This document shows, piece after piece, positions 10,206-19,454 of a stretch of 64,000 nt of DNA. The DNA is taken from NCBI GenBank assembly GCA_030431985.1, contig JAUIIB010000005.1, positions 1 through 64,000 on the forward strand, in the 5' to 3' direction. The notes under the pieces are model-generated. The model made no database searches. It was not told the origin of the DNA and saw only the letters and a list, made by a program, of their open reading frames with translations. The number at the start of each line of letters is the position of its first letter. Position 1 is the first letter of the stretch. The position numbers were made by a program, and so were the translations under genes. This DNA is from Gammaproteobacteria bacterium. Its GTDB lineage: Bacteria; Pseudomonadota; Gammaproteobacteria; Burkholderiales; Nitrosomonadaceae.

Positions 10206-11387
10206 ATGGATTTATTGAATTTGAGCGATTTACAAATCAGTTTAATCATTATCGGTTTCATTTTTATTGTCGGTGTCGCTATCTTTAACTGGATACAACA
10301 AGTACGCGTTCGGCGCAAAATCGAATCCACCCTTGAGCACCAGCATGATGATGTCTTGTTTGAAAAGAAAAGCGACCATCATGCAGCGGAACCGCATCAA
10401 AGAATAGAACCACAATTTGACAAAACTGCTTTTTTAAACAATACACCTGAAACTGCATTGTCCAGTCAGCCAGACAATTTTTCGGACCACGAGCCTGTTC
10501 CAGAGCACAGCGCTGCGACTGAAACTTATGCCGAAAAAGATACTTTAGAACCCACTGCCGATGCATATGACGAACAGTCCAACTATATCGTCACTGTAGT
10601 TGCAGATGACACTATCCCTGATACCGAATTGAACCAGATCTTGCAAAGAAAGTACGACTTTGGAAAACCACTTATCTGGTTGGGTAAAACAAAAGGGTCA
10701 AATTTATGGGAAGAAATCATCAACGGAACTAATACTGAAAACATAAATTACACAAAACTCAAGGGTTGTTTGTTACTCGCTGATCGATCCGGACCAATTG
10801 GCGAAATCGATTTATCGAAATTCCGTGATACAGTACAAGACTTCGCCTCACAAATTGGTGCTACCGCAGAATGTCCCGATATCGTTTCTGCACACGAACA
10901 GGCTATTCTACTGGATAAATTTTGTGCCGAAGTAGATGTAATGATTGGTATCAATATTATCAGTAAAGACAATGGCGCGTTTGTTGGCACAAAAATTAGA
11001 GCATTAGCGGAGGCATCCGGCCTCAAATTTGAGCCAGAGGGTTTATTTAAATACCGCGATGAGAACAAGCATGTACTGTTTTCTTTAACTAACTATGAAT
11101 CAGAGCCATTCATGCCTGATAAAATGAAAACGATTACTACACATGGGGTTACGTTTTTGCTGGATGTACCGCGAGTTGCCAATGGAGAAAAAGTCTTCGA
11201 TCAGATGACTCAATTGGCAAAAATCTTCTCGAATACGCTTGGAGGTATTATGGTGGATGACAATCGAGTTCCGCTCAGTGAAAACGGACTTGCTAGAAGT
11301 AAGCAGCAACTCGTTAATATTCAAACATCGATGGAAAAGAATCATGTCGTTGCAGGCAGTCTGAATGCATTGCGGTTATTTAACTAA
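10206..11387 (+). CDS. zipA: Cell division protein ZipA
   Basis: Inner-membrane anchor of the FtsZ ring. The 393-residue product has the ZipA layout: a membrane segment at the very N-terminus (about 9-29), a charged patch (QQVRVRRKIES), a long acidic, low-complexity linker to about residue 125, and a folded C-terminal domain that binds the FtsZ tail. The smc-zipA order is typical; the ligA gene that often follows in relatives is replaced here by a CDGSH protein gene. Confidence 0.9.
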   Translation: MDLLNLSDLQISLIIIGFIFIVGVAIFNWIQQVRVRRKIESTLEHQHDDVLFEKKSDHHAAEPHQRIEPQFDKTAFLNNTPETALSSQPDNFSDHEPVPEHSAATETYAEKDTLEPTADAYDEQSNYIVTVVADDTIPDTELNQILQRKYDFGKPLIWLGKTKGSNLWEEIINGTNTENINYTKLKGCLLLADRSGPIGEIDLSKFRDTVQDFASQIGATAECPDIVSAHEQAILLDKFCAEVDVMIGINIISKDNGAFVGTKIRALAEASGLKFEPEGLFKYRDENKHVLFSLTNYESEPFMPDKMKTITTHGVTFLLDVPRVANGEKVFDQMTQLAKIFSNTLGGIMVDDNRVPLSENGLARSKQQLVNIQTSMEKNHVVAGSLNALRLFN

Positions 11388-11429
11388 TAACATTGCTTTA
11401 AACAAAGATAATCAACATGGAGAAAATTC

Positions 11430-11669
11430 ATGAGCGAGGATTCTCAAAGAACCTTTTCACCGATTGAAGTTCAATTGGAGGCCGGCAAACAATATTATTG
11501 GTGTACTTGTGGTCGTAGTCAGTCACAGCCATTTTGTGATGGATCGCATAAAAACACAACCTTTGCCCCCAAAACATTTTCCATTGATGAGAATAAATCC
11601 GCATGGCTTTGTACTTGTAAGAAAACGGGTAATGCCCCATTCTGTGATGGCACGCATAATAAACTGTGA
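11430..11669 (+). CDS. Small iron-sulfur protein with two CDGSH motifs
   Basis: A 79-residue protein that is almost entirely two CDGSH iron-sulfur modules. Each has the C-x-C-x(n)-P-x-C-D-G-[ST]-H pattern: WCTCG...QPFCDGSH in the first half and LCTCK...APFCDGTH in the second. Each motif provides three Cys and one His for a [2Fe-2S] cluster. A good ribosome site (GGAGAAAATTC before the ATG) supports the start. The role of such bacterial tandem-CDGSH proteins is unclear; redox or iron-sulfur storage functions are proposed for the family. It sits between zipA and zapB. Confidence 0.92.
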   Translation: MSEDSQRTFSPIEVQLEAGKQYYWCTCGRSQSQPFCDGSHKNTTFAPKTFSIDENKSAWLCTCKKTGNAPFCDGTHNKL

Positions 11670-11725
11670 GCACGTAGCCATTGTATTGTAGAAATCACTG
11701 GGTTTTTGATCCCCACTGGATATTT

Positions 11726-11923
11726 ATGAAATCAGAACTCAAGCTTCTAGCGGAAGAAGTGGATCGGCTCATTCACTTGTACCGGGATTTACGTAGCGAA
11801 AACACAAAACTGCGCCACAAGCTTGCAATAACCAGTGCTGAAAACGAAAAACTAACACAAAAAATCCACGTTGCCAGCAACCGTCTGGAAACACTTTTAA
11901 AACACCTACCTGACCATGAATGA
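11726..11923 (+). CDS. zapB: ZapB-like coiled-coil cell division protein
   Basis: A 65-residue protein that is one heptad-rich coiled coil (LKLLAEEVDRLI...LRSENTKLRHKL...NEKLTQKI), as in the small ZapB/TIGR02449 family that bridges ZapA at the FtsZ ring. The open frame extends 15 codons upstream, but the ATG at 11726 with CTGGA eight bases before is the natural start. The stop overlaps the zapA start by eight bases. Identification rests on size, coiled-coil pattern and the zapA neighbour. Confidence 0.8.
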   Translation: MKSELKLLAEEVDRLIHLYRDLRSENTKLRHKLAITSAENEKLTQKIHVASNRLETLLKHLPDHE

Positions 11924-12212
11924 TGAAAACATTTTAAAAGTCACAATCATGGGACGTGAGTTTAGTATTAATTGTCCCGAACATGAACGTGATGAACTGC
12001 TGTTAGCAGCAGATTTTTTAGAAAATAAAATTCAAGAAATTAAACTGGAAGGAAAAATAATCGATTCCGATCGCATTATCATCGCAGCTGCGCTCGGAAT
12101 CACGCATGAATTGCTTATTTTCCGCCAGTCAAACGGTTTTGACATTGAAGAGATTAGGCGTAGAATAGCCGACATTCGTAACAAAATTAATAATGAATTA
12201 ACCAGCAGCTAA
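11916..12212 (+). CDS. zapA: Cell division protein ZapA
   Basis: FtsZ-ring stabiliser of 98 residues. The N-terminal fold (LKVTIMGREFSINCPEHERDELLLAADFLENKI) and the following amphipathic helix with SDRIIIAAALGITHELL are characteristic. It overlaps zapB and is directly followed by the 6S RNA gene, the same zapA-ssrS neighbourhood known in enterobacteria and betaproteobacteria. Confidence 0.93.
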   Translation: MNDENILKVTIMGREFSINCPEHERDELLLAADFLENKIQEIKLEGKIIDSDRIIIAAALGITHELLIFRQSNGFDIEEIRRRIADIRNKINNELTSS

Positions 12213-12250
12213 TACTTACCGATTGATACTTAGGATCGCTACTGATGCTA

Positions 12251-12256
12251 TATAAT
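12251..12256 (+). promoter_or_regulatory. Candidate -10 element of the 6S RNA gene
   Basis: A perfect TATAAT about 30 bases before the closing stem of the 6S RNA. No good -35 hexamer is present at 16-18 bases; a TTGATA lies 22 bases upstream, too far for a standard promoter. Transcription from here would begin near 12263 and give a short 5' extension that could be trimmed. Confidence 0.4.
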
Positions 12257-12283
12257 ATCTTAAGATAGATCGAACAGGTTATC

Positions 12284-12469
12284 TGGAATTGCTCCCTGCG
12301 ATGTACGTTATAGGCTGAAATTCTTTGAACCAATTATCAAATGAGGTTGTTGACTATAGTGGTACTGTTGCGCTGACCCCTTAGGGGTTGCCTGATGTAC
12401 TCGGAAAACGACCACCTTGAACCTACAGGTTCAAGATGATGGCCTGGCGGCATTCGCGGGGAGCCCCAT
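12284..12469 (+). ncRNA. ssrS: 6S RNA
   Basis: RNA that mimics an open promoter and sequesters sigma-70 RNA polymerase in stationary phase. The ends pair (GCTCC near 12291 with GGAGC near 12460), flanking an extended hairpin with a large central bubble. Two hallmarks are visible: the CACCTTGAACC...GGTTCAAG element (12413-12434), nearly identical to the enterobacterial 6S segment, and GGCCTGGCGGCATTCGCGG on the 3' side. Position directly downstream of zapA is conserved. Ends are estimates within about 10 bases. Confidence 0.9.
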
Positions 12470-12538
12470 TTTCCTACTCTGAATTCAAGAACAGATAGCA
12501 AATATTAATGCGAAGCTATCTCCCATTCTTCAAACCTC

Positions 12539-13153
12539 ATGGTATTTCTTTTTGACATCGGACGTGTATTACTCGATTTCGATTTTGAGCAATCGCTCAA
12601 AAAACTGTTACCCCCCGGAACCCCAAATGCAGCCCAAGTCATCGAATGCATATTAGGGCGCAAGGATTCACTGGAAGCCGGATCAATTACACCGGAGGAT
12701 TATACAGACTGGGCTCTTAACATTTTGCAAAATAACGTCAGTGCCTCACAATTTCGTGATGCCTGGTGCGATATATTCACAATTAACCAACCGATGTGGC
12801 AGAATATTTACGAGCTCAACGCACTCGGTCATCGGTTAATTTTAATTTCTAATATTAGTGCAATCCATTGCCCCTGGATTTTTACGGCCTTTCCACAGTT
12901 CTCAAACTTTGAGGCATCAATATTGTCATTTAAGGTTCGGGCGCTAAAACCACAAGTTGACATTTACCAATTTGCAATCCGGAATTACGATTTGGTTCCT
13001 GAAGAAACACTATATATCGACGATTCACTTGAAAATATCCAAACAGGTAAGCAATTAGGATTTAAATGCTGGCAATATGATATAAACAATCATGCCGACT
13101 TTGAGCAATGGCTGCAAGATACATTGAATACCTGCGGCCAAAATCAAGAATAA
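12539..13153 (+). CDS. HAD-superfamily hydrolase (YihX-like, subfamily IA)
   Basis: Predicted small-molecule phosphatase of 204 residues. HAD motifs are visible: motif I FDIGRVLLD with nucleophile Asp6, motif II Ser104 (LISNIS), motif III Lys137 (LKPQ) and motif IV Asp161-Asp162 (IDDSLENI). The second acidic position of motif I is Gly, as in the YihX-type FDLGNV proteins, so this is a feature of the group rather than damage. The cap is the small helical type. Substrate unknown. It follows 6S RNA in the place where many relatives carry the 5-formyltetrahydrofolate cyclo-ligase gene. No clear ribosome site precedes the ATG. Confidence 0.85.
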   Translation: MVFLFDIGRVLLDFDFEQSLKKLLPPGTPNAAQVIECILGRKDSLEAGSITPEDYTDWALNILQNNVSASQFRDAWCDIFTINQPMWQNIYELNALGHRLILISNISAIHCPWIFTAFPQFSNFEASILSFKVRALKPQVDIYQFAIRNYDLVPEETLYIDDSLENIQTGKQLGFKCWQYDINNHADFEQWLQDTLNTCGQNQE

Positions 13154-13231
13154 AACCATACTATCGCTAAAGAAAATAGTAATAGTTGCTTTTTCATAAT
13201 TTAACATCGCATAGGCAGTAATCGCACACAC
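13055..13231 (-). CDS. Possible small membrane protein with strong ribosome site
   Basis: A 58-codon frame beginning at a GTG (13231), exactly eight bases after a perfect AGGAGG (13240-13245, minus strand). The product is hydrophobic in its second half (VLFLILAAG...VGMIVYIILPAF). About 100 bases are antisense to the 3' end of the HAD gene, which weakens the case. I know no homologue; it may be chance. Confidence 0.2.
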   Translation of the reverse strand: MCAITAYAMLNYEKATITIFFSDSMVLFLILAAGIQCILQPLLKVGMIVYIILPAFKS

Positions 13232-13400
13232 TTCGTTATCCTCCTGCAAGCTTAAAACCTAGGCTTTTGGGCATCTCTACACAATCCACCCCGAATAATT
13301 CGCTGCAGTAACGAATATTTGCTTATGCTAATAATTTACATCCTAACGTGTAATGCAGTATCTCCAAATCAAAATAGATCAGAAAAATCTTTATTAATGT

Positions 13401-14054
13401 CTACTTTTGTGCCAAAAGTTGCTCAATAACAGATTCTTTCTGAGGAGTTTGGCCAAAAGAAACATCCTTCAACTGACCTTTTCGGTCAAACAAAATAGCG
13501 GAAGGCGTACCTTGTAGTGAAAAGCGTTCAAATGTTTCCGCTTTCATCACTTTTTGCTCAAAAAAGGTACGTATCTGGCTTTTAATCGACTTTTGCTGAT
13601 CTTCTGGTAAAGTACCGAATTGCGCGATTAACCGATGAGCATAATTCAACACGCGCTCATCTGTAACCGGCTCATTATCCGGTTCTATTCGATCCATACC
13701 TACTGCAAAGGGCAGTTTCCACGGCAATTTCCGATCAACTAACAATCCACGCTGATTCAACGCTCTGAACGTCTCACCGATCACTTCCCCTGAATCTATT
13801 AACAACTGTAAATTATCCAGTGTATTTTTATCATAATCTTCAAAAGCTGTTGCAAGACCGATAATGACAAGCCCCTGATTATGATACTTTTCATGGAGCC
13901 CAATCGCATTTGGTAATGCGTACATAAAACAGCCGGGACAATTGACCTGGAATACTTCAACAAGTACAACAGAACCTGACAAATCATCTAATTTAACAGG
14001 CCCTTTATGCACCCATGTATCTACAGCCACATCCGATAGACTTAAATTTTCCAT
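13401..14054 (-). CDS. Thioredoxin-like redoxin (TlpA/AhpC-TSA fold) with CPGC motif
   Basis: A 217-residue thioredoxin-fold protein with the redox pair Cys39-Pro-Gly-Cys42 after the strand VVLVEVFQV. No signal peptide is visible, so it is probably cytoplasmic. An insertion of about 70 residues lies between the central helix and the C-terminal strands, which contain the cis-Pro segment QGTPSAILFDRKG. Such long TlpA-like redoxins occur in many proteobacteria without a defined substrate. It is a single gene, 195 bases downstream of purA. Confidence 0.85.
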   Translation of the reverse strand: MENLSLSDVAVDTWVHKGPVKLDDLSGSVVLVEVFQVNCPGCFMYALPNAIGLHEKYHNQGLVIIGLATAFEDYDKNTLDNLQLLIDSGEVIGETFRALNQRGLLVDRKLPWKLPFAVGMDRIEPDNEPVTDERVLNYAHRLIAQFGTLPEDQQKSIKSQIRTFFEQKVMKAETFERFSLQGTPSAILFDRKGQLKDVSFGQTPQKESVIEQLLAQK

Positions 14055-14249
14055 TTGTGCTTACCTGTTAAGTGGAAATTTAATATAGCGTTAGAGTAAG
14101 TCTTAATCACTCAGAACGAACACCGATATTTCTATCACAAACGATAAAACGCAGACATTTTAAGCACGATTCATCTCAAACGTTTAATAACACAAACTCT
14201 ATTCTATCATGCCAGTTTCCCAGATAATCCATAGGCCGTCAGGAAAGGA

Positions 14250-15563
<1,314 letters not shown>

Positions 15564-15730
15564 CTATTTTAACCACTTATTAAAAACCGACGACATTATG
15601 TTGTTATTACATCAAAGATAAAACTGTCGCTACACTTATTATTCAGCCCTTTCCTTATCGGTCTTCGCTGATGAAGTCCAGCAACAGGAAAATATAATCA
15701 GTCTATCTTTCGCTCATTTGAATCGACAGA

Positions 15731-16882
15731 TCAAATTTTTTCAATAATCCAATCACCCTCTTGCATGACAAGCTGTCTGTCACAATTCATCGTTGTCTCC
15801 GGTTGTTGAGGCAATTCCATAATGACAATATGCCCCTCACTACGCAACTGTTCAATTTTCATCGCTAACGCCTGATTTTTCTGCATATAAGGTGCACGTA
15901 TGGCGTGTGGATAAGATTTTTGCTCGACAAGCCTTGCCAATTCTCTTAAATCCATACTGAATCCGGTTGCAGGTCTGGCTCTGCCAAACGCTTTACCAAT
16001 TTCATCATACCGTCCCCCCAGGGCAATAGCGTTTGAACAGCCACGTGTATACGCAGCAAAAACCATTCCGGTATGGTAGTGATAGCCCCGCAAATCAGCC
16101 AAATCAAATGCAATCGTATCAACAACCTCCTTAAGTTCCTGACTAACTTGTTCGAGCTGATCAAGTGCAAAGGTAATCTCGGAATGTGCCGGTAATTTAT
16201 TTTTAGCGATGTTTAAAACCTCAATACCGCCATAAAGTTCTGTTAGTAATAATAGTGACTCATAGGTTTTCTTACTCAGTCCGCTGCAAATTTCTCTCAA
16301 GGTTGAAAGGTCTTTTGCCTGTAGCACAGCAAACAACTCAGCTTCCATTTCGAGTGAAATGTTTGCATTTTTAATGATGCTCCTAAAAACAGTCACATGG
16401 CCCAGATCCAAATGAACTCGATCCAGTCCTGTCACCGACAAACATTTCAGCATCAATTGCTGGATTTCTAGATCACTTTCCACACCTATATGACCATAAA
16501 GCTCTGCACCGACCTGAAATGGTTCGCGTGTTTGAGTCAAACTTGAGGGAACAGTATGTAACACACTGTTCGCATAACAAAGCCGGGTTATCCCTTCGCA
16601 ATTCAAAAGATGTGCATCAATTCGCGCAACTTGTGGCGTCATGTCTGCACGTAAACCCATCATTCGACCACTTAACTGATCAATTACTTTAAACATTTGC
16701 AAATTCATATCACTACCGCTGCCGGACAGCAATGATTCAATGTATTCCAACAATGGAGGCGAAACCTGTTGATACCCATGAACTTTCAAGAGATCGATAA
16801 TACGCCGCCGCACTGTCTCTATATGCAGTGCTTCAGCAGGCAAAATGTCCTCAATATACTCTGGCAGCAACCAATTACGCAT
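15731..16882 (-). CDS. hisZ: ATP phosphoribosyltransferase regulatory subunit HisZ
   Basis: A histidyl-tRNA-synthetase paralogue that lacks aminoacylation activity and forms the hetero-octameric ATP phosphoribosyltransferase with the short HisG, conferring histidine feedback. The 383-residue product starts WLLPEYIEDILPAEA and has the class II synthetase segments SGRMMGLRADMTPQVARI and ALGGRYDEIGKAFG, but no anticodon-binding domain, as expected for HisZ. Its presence implies a short HisG elsewhere in the genome; no hisG is in this window. It lies between the DUF2065 gene and purA. Confidence 0.93.
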   Translation of the reverse strand: MRNWLLPEYIEDILPAEALHIETVRRRIIDLLKVHGYQQVSPPLLEYIESLLSGSGSDMNLQMFKVIDQLSGRMMGLRADMTPQVARIDAHLLNCEGITRLCYANSVLHTVPSSLTQTREPFQVGAELYGHIGVESDLEIQQLMLKCLSVTGLDRVHLDLGHVTVFRSIIKNANISLEMEAELFAVLQAKDLSTLREICSGLSKKTYESLLLLTELYGGIEVLNIAKNKLPAHSEITFALDQLEQVSQELKEVVDTIAFDLADLRGYHYHTGMVFAAYTRGCSNAIALGGRYDEIGKAFGRARPATGFSMDLRELARLVEQKSYPHAIRAPYMQKNQALAMKIEQLRSEGHIVIMELPQQPETTMNCDRQLVMQEGDWIIEKI

Positions 16883-16918
16883 GGTTAGAAATTATAGAAT
16901 AAGCACAATGAATGATGA

Positions 16919-17104
16919 TTAACTTACGATTAGAAACAATGCCAAGCCGATTATCATGGATGTCAAGCCTATAAATCGAATTTGTCCATCTTGAACATCA
17001 GTCAGTTTCCGAAAAGTCTCACGCCAAAGACGCGGTGAAATAAAAGGCAACACACCTTCCAAAATCAACATGAGTGCAAATGCCATTAGAAAAGTTTCTA
17101 ACAT
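16919..17104 (-). CDS. DUF2065 family small membrane protein
   Basis: A 61-residue protein with two membrane segments (about 5-23 and 42-60) separated by a short basic loop (SPRLWRETFRKLTDVQDGQIRFIG), the DUF2065/YjeT pattern. A good GAGGAG site precedes the ATG. Genes of this family are typically found between hflC and hisZ/purA as here; the function is unknown. Confidence 0.88.
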   Translation of the reverse strand: MLETFLMAFALMLILEGVLPFISPRLWRETFRKLTDVQDGQIRFIGLTSMIIGLALFLIVS

Positions 17105-17303
17105 ACAACATTACTCCTCAATAAAGCCTCAACCGCAGACACCTTTTAATTAAAAGTCCGATATAAAAAGTACACAATGTTCTATATAAAACAGAACCAA
17201 CTTTAACGGGCGTTCTTTTCTATGGATAAGCAGAAATTCAGGTAGGTAAACTCAAACAAATAACCGAAGCTTAATTATTTGATATTTCAGATGCGCCAAG
17301 TAA

Positions 17304-17334
17304 TTCTGCACAGTTAATATAAGTCTGTGCAGAA
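17304..17334 (-). terminator. Inverted repeat downstream of hflC
   Basis: A perfect 10-bp inverted repeat, TTCTGCACAG (17304-17313) and CTGTGCAGAA (17325-17334), with an 11-base loop, 27 bases after the hflC stop. It can fold as an RNA hairpin and probably ends the hfq-hflXKC message, though a clear T-run is missing. Confidence 0.4.
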
Positions 17335-17360
17335 CACCTAGCCCTATCTGTACAAAACGA

Positions 17361-18233
17361 TTAATTACTTACTGGACTCTTAAGAAACTTAAAGAAATCG
17401 GAGCTTGGTTCCAGCACTAAAATATCATTTTTATGTTTAAAGGAGTTTTTATAGGCATCCATACTACGCCAGAATGCATAAAAATCTGAATCTTTTTCAA
17501 AAGCTTTTGCATAAATTGCAGCAGCTTCTTGATCCCCTTCACCCATCGTTTTCTGCGCGTCACGGTAAGCTTCAGCAAGAATCACTTCACGCTGACGATC
17601 TGCATCCGCGCGGATCTTTTCTGATTCCGCCGCACCAGTTGAGCGTAATTCATTTGCCACACGCTTACGCTCGGCTTCCATTCTACGATAGACCGATTCG
17701 CTCACTTCTTGAGGCAAATCCACCCGCTTTAGGCGAACATCGACCACTTCCACGCCAATAGTCCGCGCATCCACATCGGCCTTCTGGCGCATGATTTCCA
17801 TAATCACATCTCTTTCACCCGACACAACATCGTGAACCGTTCGATTACCAAATTCGTCACGCATACTCGCATTAATAGTCTGAGCCAGCCTAATTTGTGC
17901 CAGGCTTTCATCTCCGCGCACACTGATATAGTACTGCTTGACATCAACAATACGCCATTTCACAAACAAATCCACAAGAACGTTCTTTTTTTCCGATGTA
18001 ATAAAACGTTCTGGCTCCTCCGCATCCATTGTCAAAATACGTTTCTCAAAGAACCGAACATTTTGCGCAATAGGGATTTTGAAATACAAACCAGGCTCAG
18101 TTTTTACATCAACAACTTCACCAAGTTGAAACAGTATGGCTTGCTGTCGTTCATCAACAATATAGATTGCAGAAGTAGCCAGTAAAAAGCCCACCAATAC
18201 AACACCCATCAATACCGAAGTAACGCTTTTCAT
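17361..18233 (-). CDS. hflC: Membrane protease modulator HflC (SPFH/Band 7)
   Basis: Partner of HflK in the membrane complex that surrounds and restrains the FtsH protease. The 290-residue protein has one N-terminal membrane anchor (about 5-25), then the Band-7/prohibitin domain (YIVDERQQAILFQLGEVV...) and a long helical, charged region (MEAERKRVANELRSTGAAESEKIRADA). Its start directly abuts the hflK stop. Normal length and order. Confidence 0.95.
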   Translation of the reverse strand: MKSVTSVLMGVVLVGFLLATSAIYIVDERQQAILFQLGEVVDVKTEPGLYFKIPIAQNVRFFEKRILTMDAEEPERFITSEKKNVLVDLFVKWRIVDVKQYYISVRGDESLAQIRLAQTINASMRDEFGNRTVHDVVSGERDVIMEIMRQKADVDARTIGVEVVDVRLKRVDLPQEVSESVYRRMEAERKRVANELRSTGAAESEKIRADADRQREVILAEAYRDAQKTMGEGDQEAAAIYAKAFEKDSDFYAFWRSMDAYKNSFKHKNDILVLEPSSDFFKFLKSPVSN

Positions 18234-19421
18234 TTATCTCATCTCCCTTTCACGTCCACGGAACACTTCACGTGACCGAGCGTTGCTACCGCCAGACATC
18301 GTTTCTTGCGACATTGAAGGTTGCATCTGCGTTACGGACGATGGCACAGGAGCAGAACCGCTCATTCCAATTAATTTCTCTAGTGGTAAGTACAAAAGAT
18401 TACTACTGCTTTGCTGGTCAATCATAATTTTGCTGGTATTTGACAGAACCTGCTGCATCATATCTAAGTACAAGCGCTCACGCGTTACCGCCGGTGCTTT
18501 ACTGTATTCTTGAAGAATTTGATCGAAACGGCTGGCATCACCCTGAGCACTGGCAATAACGCGCGCCCTGTAACCCTCTGACTCCTCTATCAAACGTGCC
18601 GCATTACCACGAGCTTTCGGAATAACGTCATTGGCATAGGCCTGTCCCTCATTTTTTTGACGCTCTCTATCCTGACCCGCTTTAACCGCATCATCAAAAG
18701 CCGCTTGCACTTGTTCAGGTGGCTGTGCATTCTGCATTGTCACTCTACTAATCGCAATACCAATCTGGTAACGATCTAAAATTTCCTGCATCAGTACTGT
18801 TGCCGCCGATGCAACTTGCTCACGTCCCTCGTACAACACATAATCCATCCTGCTTTTACCAATAATCTGTCTGATCGCAGTTTCTGCTGCTTGGAGCACA
18901 GAATCATCGGGATCACGGTTATTGAATAAGAAATTCTCCGGATTGTTCAAGATATACTGCACTGCGAATTGAATATCGATAATATTCTCGTCATCAGTTA
19001 GCATCAAGGATTCCCGCAACACCTTGCTTCTAACATTATTTCGATAGCCAATTTCGACGGTACGCACCTGGCTTACATTAACAATCTCAACGGTTTCGAT
19101 AGGATATGGTAAATGCCAACGCAAACCTGCAGGGGTCGTATCAACATAAGCCCCAAAACGCAAAACAACACCTCTGTGGCCTTCATTGACGATATAAAAT
19201 CCACTGGCAATCCAAACAACGAGCAATAAGCCTAAGATTAAAATGATGCTGCCACGACTGTATGGCTTCGGCCCATTACCACGCGAGTCTCCGCCATCCT
19301 TACCACCATTTGAACCAAATATACTATTGATTTTCTTATTGACATTACGCAGGACTTCATCCAGATCAGGCGGTCCAGAATCGCCTTTGTTCTTTCCCCA
19401 TTGAGGATCATTTAAACCCAT
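18234..19421 (-). CDS. hflK: Membrane protease modulator HflK (SPFH/Band 7)
   Basis: A 395-residue HflC partner. The N-terminus is the Gly/Asp-rich cytoplasmic stretch typical of HflK (WGKNKGDSGPPDLDEVLRNV), followed by a membrane segment at about 55-77 and the Band-7 domain (SGFYIVNEGHRGVVLRFGAY). The helical region ends in a low-complexity tail. A clear ribosome site (AGGAAAAGTT) precedes the ATG. It is 33 bases downstream of hflX. Confidence 0.95.
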   Translation of the reverse strand: MGLNDPQWGKNKGDSGPPDLDEVLRNVNKKINSIFGSNGGKDGGDSRGNGPKPYSRGSIILILGLLLVVWIASGFYIVNEGHRGVVLRFGAYVDTTPAGLRWHLPYPIETVEIVNVSQVRTVEIGYRNNVRSKVLRESLMLTDDENIIDIQFAVQYILNNPENFLFNNRDPDDSVLQAAETAIRQIIGKSRMDYVLYEGREQVASAATVLMQEILDRYQIGIAISRVTMQNAQPPEQVQAAFDDAVKAGQDRERQKNEGQAYANDVIPKARGNAARLIEESEGYRARVIASAQGDASRFDQILQEYSKAPAVTRERLYLDMMQQVLSNTSKIMIDQQSSSNLLYLPLEKLIGMSGSAPVPSSVTQMQPSMSQETMSGGSNARSREVFRGREREMR

Positions 19422-19454
19422 AACTTTTCCTGTCTTATTTGTTTAAAATATAAC

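Noticed and set aside
11428-11691. Overlapping frames on both strands across the CDGSH gene
   Set aside because: Shadows of the two repeated Cys-rich modules; only the 11430-11669 frame has CDGSH motifs and a ribosome site.
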